Assembly (NCBI GenBank): GCA_023417885.1 | Contig: JAEZED010000028.1 | Location: 1 to 54,122 of the forward strand | Source: Planctomycetota bacterium | GTDB taxonomy: Bacteria > Planctomycetota > Phycisphaerae > Tepidisphaerales > Tepidisphaeraceae | Direction of reading: 5' to 3' | DNA: 54,122 bases | Position numbers and translations under genes: made by a program | Shown here: positions 31,576 through 39,600 of the stretch, one piece after another | Layout of the letters: every line of letters starts with the position of its first letter | Position numbering within the stretch: position 1 is the stretch's first letter | The notes under the pieces: model-generated | Databases searched by the model: none | The model's input: only the letters and a program-made list of their open reading frames with translations | What the model was told of the DNA's origin: nothing

Positions 31576-32670
31576 CTACCGCACCCCCAGCTGCACAAGC
31601 TCCGCCACGTCCGGCGCCGTCTGCTTGCGCCGCAACTGACCGCAGGCGGCGTCGATGTCGCGGCCGCGGCTCTTTCGGACATGCGCGTTAATCCCCGCCT
31701 CGCGCAGGATGTTCTGGAACTCCACGACCGCCCCGCTCTCGGGCCGGACGAACGGCAGGCCGCTGACCTCGTTGTAGCGGATCAGGTTCACGTTCACGCG
31801 GAACCCCCCGGTCCGGCAGATCGTCGCCAGGCGCTTTGCGTGCTTCGGCTGGTCGTTCACGCCCGCGAGCAGGATGTATTCGAAGGTGATCTCGCGCCCC
31901 GTCTTCTCGAAGTAGTAGCGGCACGCTTCGAGGATGTCGTTCAGCTCGAAGTGCTCCGCCCACGGGATGATGCTCCGGCGCAGCTCCTCCTCCGGCGCGT
32001 GCAGCGACAGCGCGAGGTTGATCGGGTGCCCCTCGTCAGCCAGTTGCCGCATGCGCGGCGGGACGCCGACGGTGCTGAGCGTGAGCCGGCGCCAGCCCAT
32101 GTTGAAGAGTTCCGGGTCGTGCAGCAGCCGCGCCGCCTTGATGACGTTGGCGTAGTTCGAGAGCGGCTCACCCATCCCCATGTAGACGAGGTTCGTGATC
32201 CGCCCCACCGCGTCCCCGCGCGAGGCCAGCGCCTGGTTCAGCGCATAAACCTGCTGCGCAATCCGCCCCGCAGTCAGGTTCTGCTTCAGCCCCGCCACGC
32301 CGCTCGCGCAGAAGCGGCAGCCGACCGGACAACCCACCTGCGAGCTGACGCACGCCGTGCGGCGCTGCCCGTCGGGAATCATCACCGTCTCCGCCTCGGC
32401 CCCGTCCGGCCAGACGAGCAGGAGCTTGTGCGTCCCGTCGCGGCTGAGCTGGTCCGCCTTCACCTCCGGCATCGACAGATCCAGCCGGCCCGGTAGCTCA
32501 TCCCGCAGGTGCGCGGGGAGATCCGTCATCCGCGACGCCTCCAGCGTGTTCTTCTGGAACGCCCACTTGCGGATCTGCTTCGCGCGGAAGCGCGGCCATC
32601 CCCACTGCTCCGCCAGCGCGTCGAGCTCGGCGGGTGACAGTTCAAAGAGGCTCTGGGGCAGGTCCGGCAT
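31576..32670 (-). CDS. rlmN: Dual-specificity RNA methyltransferase RlmN
   Basis: This 364-residue radical-SAM enzyme methylates C2 of A2503 in 23S rRNA and A37 of some tRNAs. The radical-SAM cluster cysteines are C114, C118 and C121 (CPVGCRFC), and the methyl-carrying C-terminal Cys is C343 in DIDAACGQL. Other conserved blocks are MGMGEPLSNY, STVGVPPRMRQLA, LALSLHAP and YILLAGVND. The length is typical. TAGACT lies 15 nt before the ATG. It is divergent from the ECF sigma gene. Confidence 0.96.
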   Translation of the reverse strand: MPDLPQSLFELSPAELDALAEQWGWPRFRAKQIRKWAFQKNTLEASRMTDLPAHLRDELPGRLDLSMPEVKADQLSRDGTHKLLLVWPDGAEAETVMIPDGQRRTACVSSQVGCPVGCRFCASGVAGLKQNLTAGRIAQQVYALNQALASRGDAVGRITNLVYMGMGEPLSNYANVIKAARLLHDPELFNMGWRRLTLSTVGVPPRMRQLADEGHPINLALSLHAPEEELRRSIIPWAEHFELNDILEACRYYFEKTGREITFEYILLAGVNDQPKHAKRLATICRTGGFRVNVNLIRYNEVSGLPFVRPESGAVVEFQNILREAGINAHVRKSRGRDIDAACGQLRRKQTAPDVAELVQLGVR

Positions 32671-32774
32671 GGTCGGCGGCGGTGGAGTCTAGCGGCGCTG
32701 GCGAAATCGTCCCTCTTCCGTACGTAGGCTACCGCCCGGGAGTTTCTGCCCTGTGGCGCGGGCCGGGCCGTTCC

Positions 32775-32780
32775 TATACT
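32775..32780 (+). promoter_or_regulatory. -10 element of a probable leaderless sigma-factor transcript
   Basis: TATACT ends 7 nt before the ATG at 32788. Transcription starting 7-8 nt downstream of this box would begin at or next to the start codon. No ribosome-binding sequence is present. No good -35 is visible. Confidence 0.5.
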
Positions 32781-32787
32781 TCACTTG

Positions 32788-33714
32788 ATGCGGAGCATGG
32801 TCTCCATCCCGCGCCTGTGCTACGCGCCCTCCCGCGGCGGTGCGGGGTCGTCAGGCGTCGCCAACCCCTCCACGCGGGCCGATCGCAACGACGACCGGAG
32901 CGACGAGCAGCTCCTGGAGAGCTACCTCAACGGCGACCTCAACGCCTTCCAGCGGCTCGTCGAGAGATACCAGCGCGAACTCTACCACTTCCTGGTGCGC
33001 TTCCTGGGCGACCGCGCCGCCGCAGAGGATGTCTTCCAGGACACCTTCCTCCAGGTCCACCAGAGCGGCGGGCAGTTCGACCTCTCCCGGCGCTTCCGGC
33101 CGTGGCTCTTCACCATCGCGGCGAACAAAGCGCGGGACCTGATGCGTTCGCAGGCGCGCCGGCCGACCAGCCCGCTCCAGGCGGAGATCAGCCCCGGCGA
33201 GGGAGACGGAGGCGGACAGTTCATCGACCTGATGAGCGCCGACATCCCGTCGCCCGACGAGCCGATCTCGCGGGAGGAGCTTCAGCAGGCTGTCCAGCAG
33301 ACGGTGCACGGCATGCCGGATCACCTTCGCGAGATCCTGCTGCTCAGCTACTTCCACCAGTTCCCCTACAAGCAGATCGCTGACATCCTCGATATCCCGC
33401 TCGGCACGGTGAAGAGCCGGCTCCATGCCGCGGTCGCCGCCTTCGCCGAGCGGTGGAAGCAGCAGAACGCCCAGGCCGACGGCGACGGCGGCCGGGGAGG
33501 GAGCGGCCAGGCCGAGACCCGCCGGGAGGAGGGGCGTCCGGCGCCCTCCAGCGTCTCCTCGGGGACGTCCGGAAAGGTGGTCAACGGGCGGGGGGGCGCC
33601 TCGGGGCGGCCTGCGTCCGGTAAGGATGGTGGAACCGGCGCCGGCGACCGGGGGCGAAACAAAGCTCGCGAGCAAAATCGCTCGGGTGCGAACGGCCGCC
33701 GGTTCGGGACGTAG
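32788..33714 (+). CDS. ECF-type RNA polymerase sigma factor with long disordered tail
   Basis: This 308-residue sigma-70 family protein has region 2 around residues 40-120 (LLESYLNGDLNAFQRLVERY, DRAAAEDVFQDTFLQVHQ, RRFRPWLFTIAANKARDL). Region 4 lies near 165-225 (MPDHLREILLLSYFHQFPYK, IADILDIPLGTVKSRLHAAV). There is no region 3, as in ECF factors. The final 80 or so residues are Gly/Ser/Arg/Ala-rich and predicted disordered, which is unusual. The ATG at 32788 was chosen; a TTG one codon earlier and an ATG at 32797 are alternatives. A small soluble protein that may regulate it is encoded 318 nt downstream. Confidence 0.88.
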   Translation: MRSMVSIPRLCYAPSRGGAGSSGVANPSTRADRNDDRSDEQLLESYLNGDLNAFQRLVERYQRELYHFLVRFLGDRAAAEDVFQDTFLQVHQSGGQFDLSRRFRPWLFTIAANKARDLMRSQARRPTSPLQAEISPGEGDGGGQFIDLMSADIPSPDEPISREELQQAVQQTVHGMPDHLREILLLSYFHQFPYKQIADILDIPLGTVKSRLHAAVAAFAERWKQQNAQADGDGGRGGSGQAETRREEGRPAPSSVSSGTSGKVVNGRGGASGRPASGKDGGTGAGDRGRNKAREQNRSGANGRRFGT

Positions 33715-34032
33715 CACTAGCGCCGACGGACGTTGATCCGTTCGCAACGGTCCGGGCGGGGCCATCCGATCGGCCCCTCACGGACTCCGCGGGACAACCT
33801 GACACCGCTCCGTCGCCGCCCACGTTGCGCGGCCTCGGGCGCCTGTCGGGGAACCCCGGGGCGAACGGGGAATCGGCGGCTGATCTTCGGCGATTTGCTT
33901 GCTTGCACTTTCGCAGGCCAGTCGCGAAGGTATCGTCTCATCTGCCGTCCGGCTCCCGGTGTCGCCTGCGGCCGGGCCTCCGATAATCGCGGTTGGATCG
34001 TGCAAAGTTGCAGCGGATCAGGAGTGCGACCG
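33715..34032. other. Spacer between the ECF sigma gene and the following small gene
   Basis: This 318-nt stretch has no recognisable gene. A GATAAT at 33982-33987 may be a -10 for the 34033 gene but has no convincing -35. Several short GC-rich inverted stretches are present, none followed by T residues. Confidence 0.4.
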
Positions 34033-34410
34033 ATGAAACTGAACGAGAACGATGCTCGTGCCGTAGACATGCTTCTCGACGGCTTGCCTGTGGGATCGGC
34101 CGGTACAGCCGACAGGCGGGACGGAACTCCAACAGGGGCCGCTGGCGCGGCCGGCGCAACGAGCGCGGTGAACGCGATGAGCGACGATCTGGCGAATCGA
34201 ATCACCAAGGTCGATGACATGCTTCGGCTGCTCGATTATCTCCCCGCCGACGAACCACCGGCGAACCTCGTTCAGAAAACGTTGCGGCGCATCGAGGAGT
34301 CGCGAGGCGTCGCCGAGTCGCACCCCGCCGTCGGTGCCGGCGCGCGACCGGGAGCGACGATCAGCCAGGGCCTGCACCGCAGCCCGGACGCCGCGGGCGA
34401 GGAAGACTAA
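34033..34410 (+). CDS. Small acidic soluble protein downstream of ECF sigma, unknown function
   Basis: This 125-residue protein starts MKLNENDARAVDMLLDGLPV and has a Gly/Ala/Thr-rich linker. An amphipathic helical block follows (residues about 50-90, DDLANRITKVDDMLRLLDYL and PANLVQKTLRRIEESRG), then a disordered tail. It has no membrane segment and no zinc-binding anti-sigma motif. Its place after a sigma gene suggests an anti-sigma or co-regulator role, but nothing in the sequence proves it. GGAG at 34021-34024 sets the start. A very strong terminator follows at 34456-34493. Confidence 0.7.
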   Translation: MKLNENDARAVDMLLDGLPVGSAGTADRRDGTPTGAAGAAGATSAVNAMSDDLANRITKVDDMLRLLDYLPADEPPANLVQKTLRRIEESRGVAESHPAVGAGARPGATISQGLHRSPDAAGEED

Positions 34411-34455
34411 AGCGGCCCCAACCTTTCCGCAGTTTCTGAGCTGCCCCGAAATTCC

Positions 34456-34493
34456 GGAGCCGGCCTCGTGTTCAGAGGCCGGCTCCTTTTTTT
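34456..34493 (+). terminator. Strong intrinsic terminator
   Basis: GGAGCCGGCCTC at 34456-34467 pairs perfectly with GAGGCCGGCTCC at 34475-34486 around GTGTTCA, followed by seven T residues (34487-34493). It ends the 34033 transcript. The opposite strand lacks a comparable T-tract, so hup may use it less efficiently. Confidence 0.92.
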
Positions 34494-34516
34494 GTTCCGA
34501 TTCCAGCCGGTTCCAG

Positions 34517-34888
34517 TCAGTCGCGCTCGTCGCTGCCGCCGCGCTCCTGGTGGCTTGCGGAGGCGGCGTCCTGGTGGGGCGGCGCGCCGGCTGCGTCGCG
34601 CTCCTCCTCGTCGAGCTTGGCCTTCATGAGGCGACCGACCTTGAACTTCACAGTGCGCTTCTCGGGAACCTTGACAGGCTCCAGCGTCCGCGGGTTCTGG
34701 GCGCGACGGGCCTTGCGCGTCTTGGTCTCGAAAACGCCGAAGTCGCGGAACTCGAGGCGGTTGCCCCGCCCCAGTTCCTCGATGATCTCGTCGAGGAACA
34801 TCTGCACGACTTTCTTGACCAGGACCCGCTTCTGATCCGTCGTGTCGGCGATGCGGTCGATAAGTTCTTTCTTCGTGATCGTCGCCAT
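34517..34888 (-). CDS. HU/IHF-family DNA-binding protein with C-terminal extension
   Basis: This 123-residue nucleoid protein has the HU fold over residues 1-92: MATITKKELIDRIADTTDQK, the helix VQMFLDEIIEELGRGNRLEF, RDFGVFETKTRKAR, then the DNA-gripping arm with ARRAQNPRTLEPVKVPEK and FKVGRLMKAKL. It bends and compacts DNA as a dimer. About 30 extra residues at the C-terminus are acidic and polar (DEEERDAAGAPPHQDAASAS), unlike the Lys-rich tails of some actinobacterial HU proteins. The ATG at 34888 matches the conserved N-terminus. HU versus IHF cannot be settled by sequence alone. Confidence 0.9.
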   Translation of the reverse strand: MATITKKELIDRIADTTDQKRVLVKKVVQMFLDEIIEELGRGNRLEFRDFGVFETKTRKARRAQNPRTLEPVKVPEKRTVKFKVGRLMKAKLDEEERDAAGAPPHQDAASASHQERGGSDERD

Positions 34889-35087
34889 GGCCGCCTCGGG
34901 GATTGCAAACCGTACCGCTACGCCCCTGCCGGGCGGCGACACCGGTGCGGCAGCGTCAGCCTGTCCCGCCGTAACGGTAGCGCGATAAACGGTTTAACAA
35001 GCACCCTGTTGGGCGGCTAGGTCGATTTTCTCAAGGGACGGCTTTGCGACGTCCTGACCCCTTCCCCGCCCCCGCAACGACCCCTCG

Positions 35088-35459
35088 TCACCGGTAGCGG
35101 ACGAAATGGCGGGTCGACACCGACCGCCTGTTGTAATGATCCCGCCAGCCGCCCGAACCCCAGCCCCAGCCGATCCGCGCCTGCTCGTCGTAGGTCACCA
35201 CGTCCAGAGTCATCACGACCGGCAGGTCGTATCCCAGCACCGCGACCTCGTCGCGACCTTCCCGGCTCAGAAACGCTTCGCGGGCCACCGGATCCAGGTC
35301 GCGGGCCGCCGGCGGCGTCCAGACCAGCGCCGCCGCCGGGCGGGCGACGTACCCGTCGGTCGTCCGCAGCGGTGGCGGCTGGGCCGGTTCTCGCGAAGCA
35401 CAGCCCGCCAGCAGGCCCAGGGCAGGAAAAAGCACCAGCATGGCCGCATTTCGTGGCAT
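35088..35459 (-). CDS. Small putative lipoprotein
   Basis: This 123-residue protein has a signal with a lipobox (FPALGLLAGC, Cys about residue 20) followed by a Pro-rich segment and a domain with VARPAAALVWTPP and YDLPVVMTLDVVTYDEQARIG. It ends in an aromatic and Arg-rich segment (GWRDHYNRRSVSTRHFVRYR). It is probably anchored to a membrane facing the periplasm. I do not recognise the family. The ATG at 35459 is preferred; a TTG two codons earlier is possible. It diverges from the cysteine synthase gene. Confidence 0.7.
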   Translation of the reverse strand: MPRNAAMLVLFPALGLLAGCASREPAQPPPLRTTDGYVARPAAALVWTPPAARDLDPVAREAFLSREGRDEVAVLGYDLPVVMTLDVVTYDEQARIGWGWGSGGWRDHYNRRSVSTRHFVRYR

Positions 35460-35640
35460 GCGCAACAGCCTATCAACCCGGGTGCCGGTCGCGCCAAGGG
35501 GTTATTCATGTCGTTTTGGGGGCATCGGACGCTGTCGATCGTTCCGGATGTTGCTTTATGGCGACACCGCCGTGGCGGCGCGGAAACGGCACGCAGGCCG
35601 ACATTTCCGCTCCCGCCGCTAAAGTTGGCCGGAAGCACGC

Positions 35641-36645
35641 ATGCCCCAGAAGCCCCATGGCCGCCTGTTCGACTCGATCCTCGACACCATCGGCGGAACG
35701 CCGCTCGTCCGGATCAACCGGCTCATCCCTCGCGACCAGGCGCGCGTCTACGCCAAGTGTGAGTTCTTCAGCGTCGGAGGCAGCACCAAGGACCGCATCG
35801 CCGTCGCCATGCTGCGCGCCGCTGAGCGCGCGTGCACCATCGACAAGGACTGCGTCATCATCGAGCCGACCACCGGCAACACGGGCATTGCGCTCGCCAT
35901 CGCCTGCGCCGCCAAGGGGTTCCGGCTCATCCTAACCATGCCCGACACCATGAGCCTCGAACGCCGCAGGCTCCTCAAACACCTCGGCGCCGAACTCATC
36001 CTCACCCCGGCCGAGGAAGGCATGGGCGGCGCCATCCGCGAGGCCAAGCGGCTCGTCGCCGAGATCGACCGCAGCTACATGCCCGGGCAATTCTCGAACA
36101 TGGAGAACCCGCGCATCCACGCCGAGACGACGGCCGAGGAGATCTGGGAGGACACGCAGGGCGCCGTGGACATCTTCATTGCGGGGGTGGGGACGGGCGG
36201 GACGCTCAGCGGCGTGGCGTCGACGCTCAAGGCGCGCAAGCCCTCCTTCCAGGCGATCGCGGTGGAGCCGTCGTCGCTTCCGGCGATCCGGAAGCACCGG
36301 GAAGGGCATCGCGTGGGGCCGGGGACGCACAAGATCCAGGGGATCGGGCCCGGCTACGTCCCGGAAACTCTCCAGGTGGACCTCATCGACGAGGTGGTAG
36401 GTGTCGATGATGATGAAGCCTTCGAATGGGCAAGACGCCTGGCCCGGGAGGAAGGCATCCCCGGCGGCGTGAGCGCGGGGGCCAACCTGTGCGCCGCGGC
36501 GAAGGTCGCGGCAAGGTCCGAGAACCGGGACAAGATGATCGTCACCGTCATTCCCAGCGCCGCGGAACGATACCTCAGCACGCCGCTCTTCGAGACCGGC
36601 CTGGAGGCCTTGGGCGACGCACAGGAGCCACCGGCTCGGCCCTGA
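35641..36645 (+). CDS. cysK: Cysteine synthase family protein (CysK-like), variant active site
   Basis: This 334-residue PLP enzyme probably makes cysteine from O-acetylserine and sulfide. The PLP lysine is K50 in GGSTKDRI. Other CysK hallmarks are GNTGIALAIACAAKGF, QFSNMENPRIHAETTAEEIW, GVGTGGTLSGV and HKIQGIGPGYVPETL. Several near-invariant positions differ: EPTTGNTG instead of EPTSGNTG, STKDR instead of SVKDR, GIPGGVSAGA instead of GISSGA, and PSAAERYLST instead of PSFGERYLST. The loop changes could alter the acceptor substrate. GGAAG precedes the ATG. A glycosyltransferase gene follows 19 nt later. Confidence 0.87.
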   Translation: MPQKPHGRLFDSILDTIGGTPLVRINRLIPRDQARVYAKCEFFSVGGSTKDRIAVAMLRAAERACTIDKDCVIIEPTTGNTGIALAIACAAKGFRLILTMPDTMSLERRRLLKHLGAELILTPAEEGMGGAIREAKRLVAEIDRSYMPGQFSNMENPRIHAETTAEEIWEDTQGAVDIFIAGVGTGGTLSGVASTLKARKPSFQAIAVEPSSLPAIRKHREGHRVGPGTHKIQGIGPGYVPETLQVDLIDEVVGVDDDEAFEWARRLAREEGIPGGVSAGANLCAAAKVAARSENRDKMIVTVIPSAAERYLSTPLFETGLEALGDAQEPPARP

Positions 36646-36664
36646 TGGCCACAGGGGAGAACGC

Positions 36665-37738
36665 ATGAGCGAAAAGCCGCTGATCGTCTGCTGCTACACC
36701 CACGGCGCCGCCGATTGGACCTGGCTCGCCGGGCACTTTTCGGAGTACCGCTGGCGCTTCGTCCCCCCGGTCGCCAACGGGCGCGTCGCGATGTCGCAAG
36801 TCAGGCAGGCGGTGCGCCTCGCGAAGCGCGAGAAGGCTGCGCTGCTGGTCACGCACGGCCCGCACCTGGCGATGCGTTGCGGGCTGTGGCGCCGGCTGAC
36901 CGGCGCTGCCGGCATCCCGCTCCTGGCCTGGTCGTTCCACTATGACGTCCCCCCCACGGGCCTGAAGGCGCGCCTGATCGCCATGGGCATGCGCGGCGTG
37001 GATCTGGCGATCGTCTTCAGCACCGCGGAGGTCGAGCTCTACCACGAGATCTACCGGATCCCGCGCGGGAGGATCCAGATGGCCCACTGGGGCATCGCTC
37101 CCCCTGCCGACCCGCCGCCGACGGCCTACGTGCCGGAGAACGCCGGCAACTACGCCAGCGCCATCGGCGGAAGCGCGCGCGACTACGCCACCCTCTTCGC
37201 CGCCGCGGCGCAGGCGCCGGAGGTGCCGCTGGTCGTGGTGGCCCGCCCGCACAATCTCGAGGGCCTGACGATCCCGGCGCACGTGAAGGTGGAGGTGAAC
37301 ATCCCCTACGAGCGGATGCAGGGAATCCTGCGCCACTCGCGGTTCACGGTCGTCCCCCTGGATGCGCAGGCGCGATCGGGACACAGCATGGCGGTGCAGG
37401 CGTGGTTCCTGCGCCGGCCACTCATCATCACCGACGTGCTCGGCGTGAGCGATTACCTGCGCAGCGGAGAGAACGCGCTGGGCGTTCCGCCGGCGGATCC
37501 TGCGGCGCTGGCGTCGGCCATGCGCCGGCTGTGGCAGGAGGAGGCCCTTCGCCGCTCACTTGAGGCCGGTGGGCTTCAGTTTGCGCTCGCGCACTGCACC
37601 GAAGACGCGACGGTGAACTTCCTTGGAAGCTGCCTGCGACGGCTTGGCGTCGTCCGCCGCCGGCAGGAGCGTTCCGGTCCGGAGCCCGTGATAGATCTCG
37701 AGGGCCCGGCTGTCCGGGAGCTCGACGTCGTCGAATGA
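36665..37738 (+). CDS. Glycosyltransferase, GT-B fold (family 4-like)
   Basis: This 357-residue protein looks like a soluble GT-B glycosyltransferase. The N-terminal Rossmann half includes AALLVTHGPHLAMRCGLW and IPLLAWSFHYDVPPTG. The C-terminal half includes IGGSARDYATLFAAAA, VPLVVVARPHNLEGL, the acidic-loop region VVPLDAQARSGHSMAVQAWF and RRPLIITDVLGVSDYLRSGENALGVPPADPAALASAM (in two blocks), typical of the sugar-nucleotide site. Donor and acceptor are unknown. GGGGAG precedes the ATG and cysK is 19 nt upstream. The last 183 bp overlap the convergent SAF-domain gene, so about 60 C-terminal residues are encoded antisense to it. Confidence 0.8.
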   Translation: MSEKPLIVCCYTHGAADWTWLAGHFSEYRWRFVPPVANGRVAMSQVRQAVRLAKREKAALLVTHGPHLAMRCGLWRRLTGAAGIPLLAWSFHYDVPPTGLKARLIAMGMRGVDLAIVFSTAEVELYHEIYRIPRGRIQMAHWGIAPPADPPPTAYVPENAGNYASAIGGSARDYATLFAAAAQAPEVPLVVVARPHNLEGLTIPAHVKVEVNIPYERMQGILRHSRFTVVPLDAQARSGHSMAVQAWFLRRPLIITDVLGVSDYLRSGENALGVPPADPAALASAMRRLWQEEALRRSLEAGGLQFALAHCTEDATVNFLGSCLRRLGVVRRRQERSGPEPVIDLEGPAVRELDVVE

Positions 37739-38815
37739 CACGACCTGTCCCGGCTCCAGCGCGTGGCGAATCACTGCCCCCTTCATCAGGCAGATCGGCA
37801 CGTGATCCGGGTGCTCGGCGATCGTCAGGGCCATGCCGCGGAACTCGAAGCTGCCCAGGGCCCGCTCGATCCGCTCCCCCTTGCCGATCGCCCGCTTCGC
37901 CACGGCACCGACGCCGACGTGCGGCGCTACCCCGTTGTTCAGCAGCGGGCCGACGCCCTGCGCGACTTCCAGCAGCGTCCGCGGGATCTCGAGCGGGCAG
38001 AGGTGATGCGGCCGGAGCAGGAGATAGGCCTTCCCCTCGGCCGTGCGCAGCTTCGCGGTCGGGCCGTAGTCGCCAAAGTCGTCCACTTCCTCGCTCTCGG
38101 CGAGGATGAAGACGCCGGGCGGGGCCGATGCGCAGAGGACGTAGTCGCTGATGGGGCGACCAAGCTGGCGTGCCGCTTCGGCGAGGTGGTCGGTCTGCTT
38201 CAGTTCCTCGACGGTGCTGCCGATCATGCCGTCGCGGGCAAGATCGGCGCACAGGCCGTTGGCCACGAGCGCCTGCTCGATCTGGAGCTTGGATCCGTCG
38301 GTGAAACTGACCACCTGGTCCAGCGCCAGCCCCTGTCGCTGAGCCCAGTACTCCATGTCCTTGCGGCTTGGGTCAGGGTTCAGAAACCCCTTGATGTTCA
38401 CGTAGGCCAGCGGCGAGAAGCCGGCCAGCCGGACCTCCTGCGCGAGGCGCGCCGTGGCGCCGGGCTGATCGCCGTCCGCCTCGGTGATGTAGCAGCGCGA
38501 GGCGAAGTAGCTGCCCGTGGTCACGTGCAGCTCGGAGTCCATCGTGACGATTGGCAGCCCCGCGTCGGCGACACGGCAGAGGACGTCGGTGGCATAGACG
38601 GCGTCGCCGCTGGCTTCCAGGACGATGTCGCAGCCGGCGATGAGTTCGTCGAGCGAGTTGGTGAGCAGTTCACGCGGAATGCCTGCGACGTCGGCAACCG
38701 GACGGCGCGTGAGCACGGCGGAGACCTCCAGCCCCGGCGTGGCGTTGATGCGCCTTGCGGCGCGTCGACCGATGAATCCGGCGCCGATGATTCCGATCCG
38801 CGACACGTTGGGCAT
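37556..38815 (-). CDS. NAD(P)-dependent homoserine-dehydrogenase-like oxidoreductase with SAF domain
   Basis: This 419-residue protein has an N-terminal NAD(P) fold (SRIGIIGAGFIGRRAARRI) and a middle domain with VTMDSELHVTTGSYFA and VNIKGFLNPDPSRKDMEYWA. A C-terminal SAF-like domain is present (VAKRAIGKGERIERALGSFE and LEPGQVVSFDDVELP). It matches the COG4091 group of predicted homoserine-dehydrogenase-like proteins, some of which act on branched or sugar acids. The true substrate is unknown. GGAG sits 9 nt before the ATG. The final 61 codons overlap the glycosyltransferase gene on the other strand. The DUF486 gene diverges upstream. Confidence 0.82.
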   Translation of the reverse strand: MPNVSRIGIIGAGFIGRRAARRINATPGLEVSAVLTRRPVADVAGIPRELLTNSLDELIAGCDIVLEASGDAVYATDVLCRVADAGLPIVTMDSELHVTTGSYFASRCYITEADGDQPGATARLAQEVRLAGFSPLAYVNIKGFLNPDPSRKDMEYWAQRQGLALDQVVSFTDGSKLQIEQALVANGLCADLARDGMIGSTVEELKQTDHLAEAARQLGRPISDYVLCASAPPGVFILAESEEVDDFGDYGPTAKLRTAEGKAYLLLRPHHLCPLEIPRTLLEVAQGVGPLLNNGVAPHVGVGAVAKRAIGKGERIERALGSFEFRGMALTIAEHPDHVPICLMKGAVIRHALEPGQVVSFDDVELPDSRALEIYHGLRTGTLLPAADDAKPSQAASKEVHRRVFGAVRERKLKPTGLK

Positions 38816-38989
38816 TCAGATGGCTCCGAAGCGCGAAGAAGCGCTGTATTTCATCTTACAATCTGACCTCCCGCACTTGGCGAGTGCCCAGCATATCCCG
38901 GCAGGTCCGGGAAAGCTCTTCTGCGAGCATCACTTCGGTAAGGTGGGCAACTTGTACTGGTGAGTAAAGGCCCGAGGCGGATCGCTCCG

Positions 38990-39406
38990 ATGGAGGACAA
39001 GCCCTCTCACGGAGTTTCAGTGGCAATCTTCCTCCGGGTCGTCCTCCTGCTGGTCCTGAGCAACCTGTTCATGACCTACGCCTGGTACGGCCATCTCAAG
39101 ACACTGCGCGACAAGCCCTGGCTCCTGGCTGTCTTCGTCAGCTGGGGGATCGCCTTTTTCGAGTACCTGCTCCAGGTGCCCGCCAATCGGATCGGTTTCG
39201 GCCACCTCTCCCTCCCGCAGCTCAAGATCCTCCAGGAGGTGATCACCCTGGCGATCTTCGTGCCGTTCGCACTCTTCTACATGCGCCAGCCGCTGCGCTG
39301 GGACTTCCTCTGGGCCGGCCTCTGCCTGCTCGGCGCCGTCTACTTCACCTTTCGTGGCGGGTACGACCAGACCGGAACCCTCCTGCCGCCCGGCCCGGCA
39401 CACTGA
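38990..39406 (+). CDS. DUF486 / DMT-like integral membrane protein
   Basis: This 138-residue protein has four hydrophobic helices and the DUF486 signature LSNLFMTYAWYGHLKTL, AFFEYLLQVPANRIGFG and LKILQEVITLAIFVPFALFY. DUF486 proteins resemble half-size drug/metabolite transporters (EamA type) and probably dimerise; no substrate is known. The start is uncertain: the ATG at 38990 was chosen, but an in-frame GTG at 38960 would add ten residues. It is divergent from the SAF-domain gene. A 194-nt spacer follows before the PHP gene. Confidence 0.85.
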   Translation: MEDKPSHGVSVAIFLRVVLLLVLSNLFMTYAWYGHLKTLRDKPWLLAVFVSWGIAFFEYLLQVPANRIGFGHLSLPQLKILQEVITLAIFVPFALFYMRQPLRWDFLWAGLCLLGAVYFTFRGGYDQTGTLLPPGPAH

Positions 39407-39600
39407 CGCCTGCCGTCCCGGCCGGCGGCCTGGCTGGCGCTCATCGGCAACTTTCCCGCACGCCCTGCCGCATCGCACAGGACATAGCGCATATTGAGGG
39501 ATGGATCCCAACGGGCGAGGTGTCGCGGGGTCTGCGTCTCCTGAGCCCCCCGCCGTGCCTTTCCCGAACGGTCGGCTCCACCGCTCGTAGTAACCCTTCC

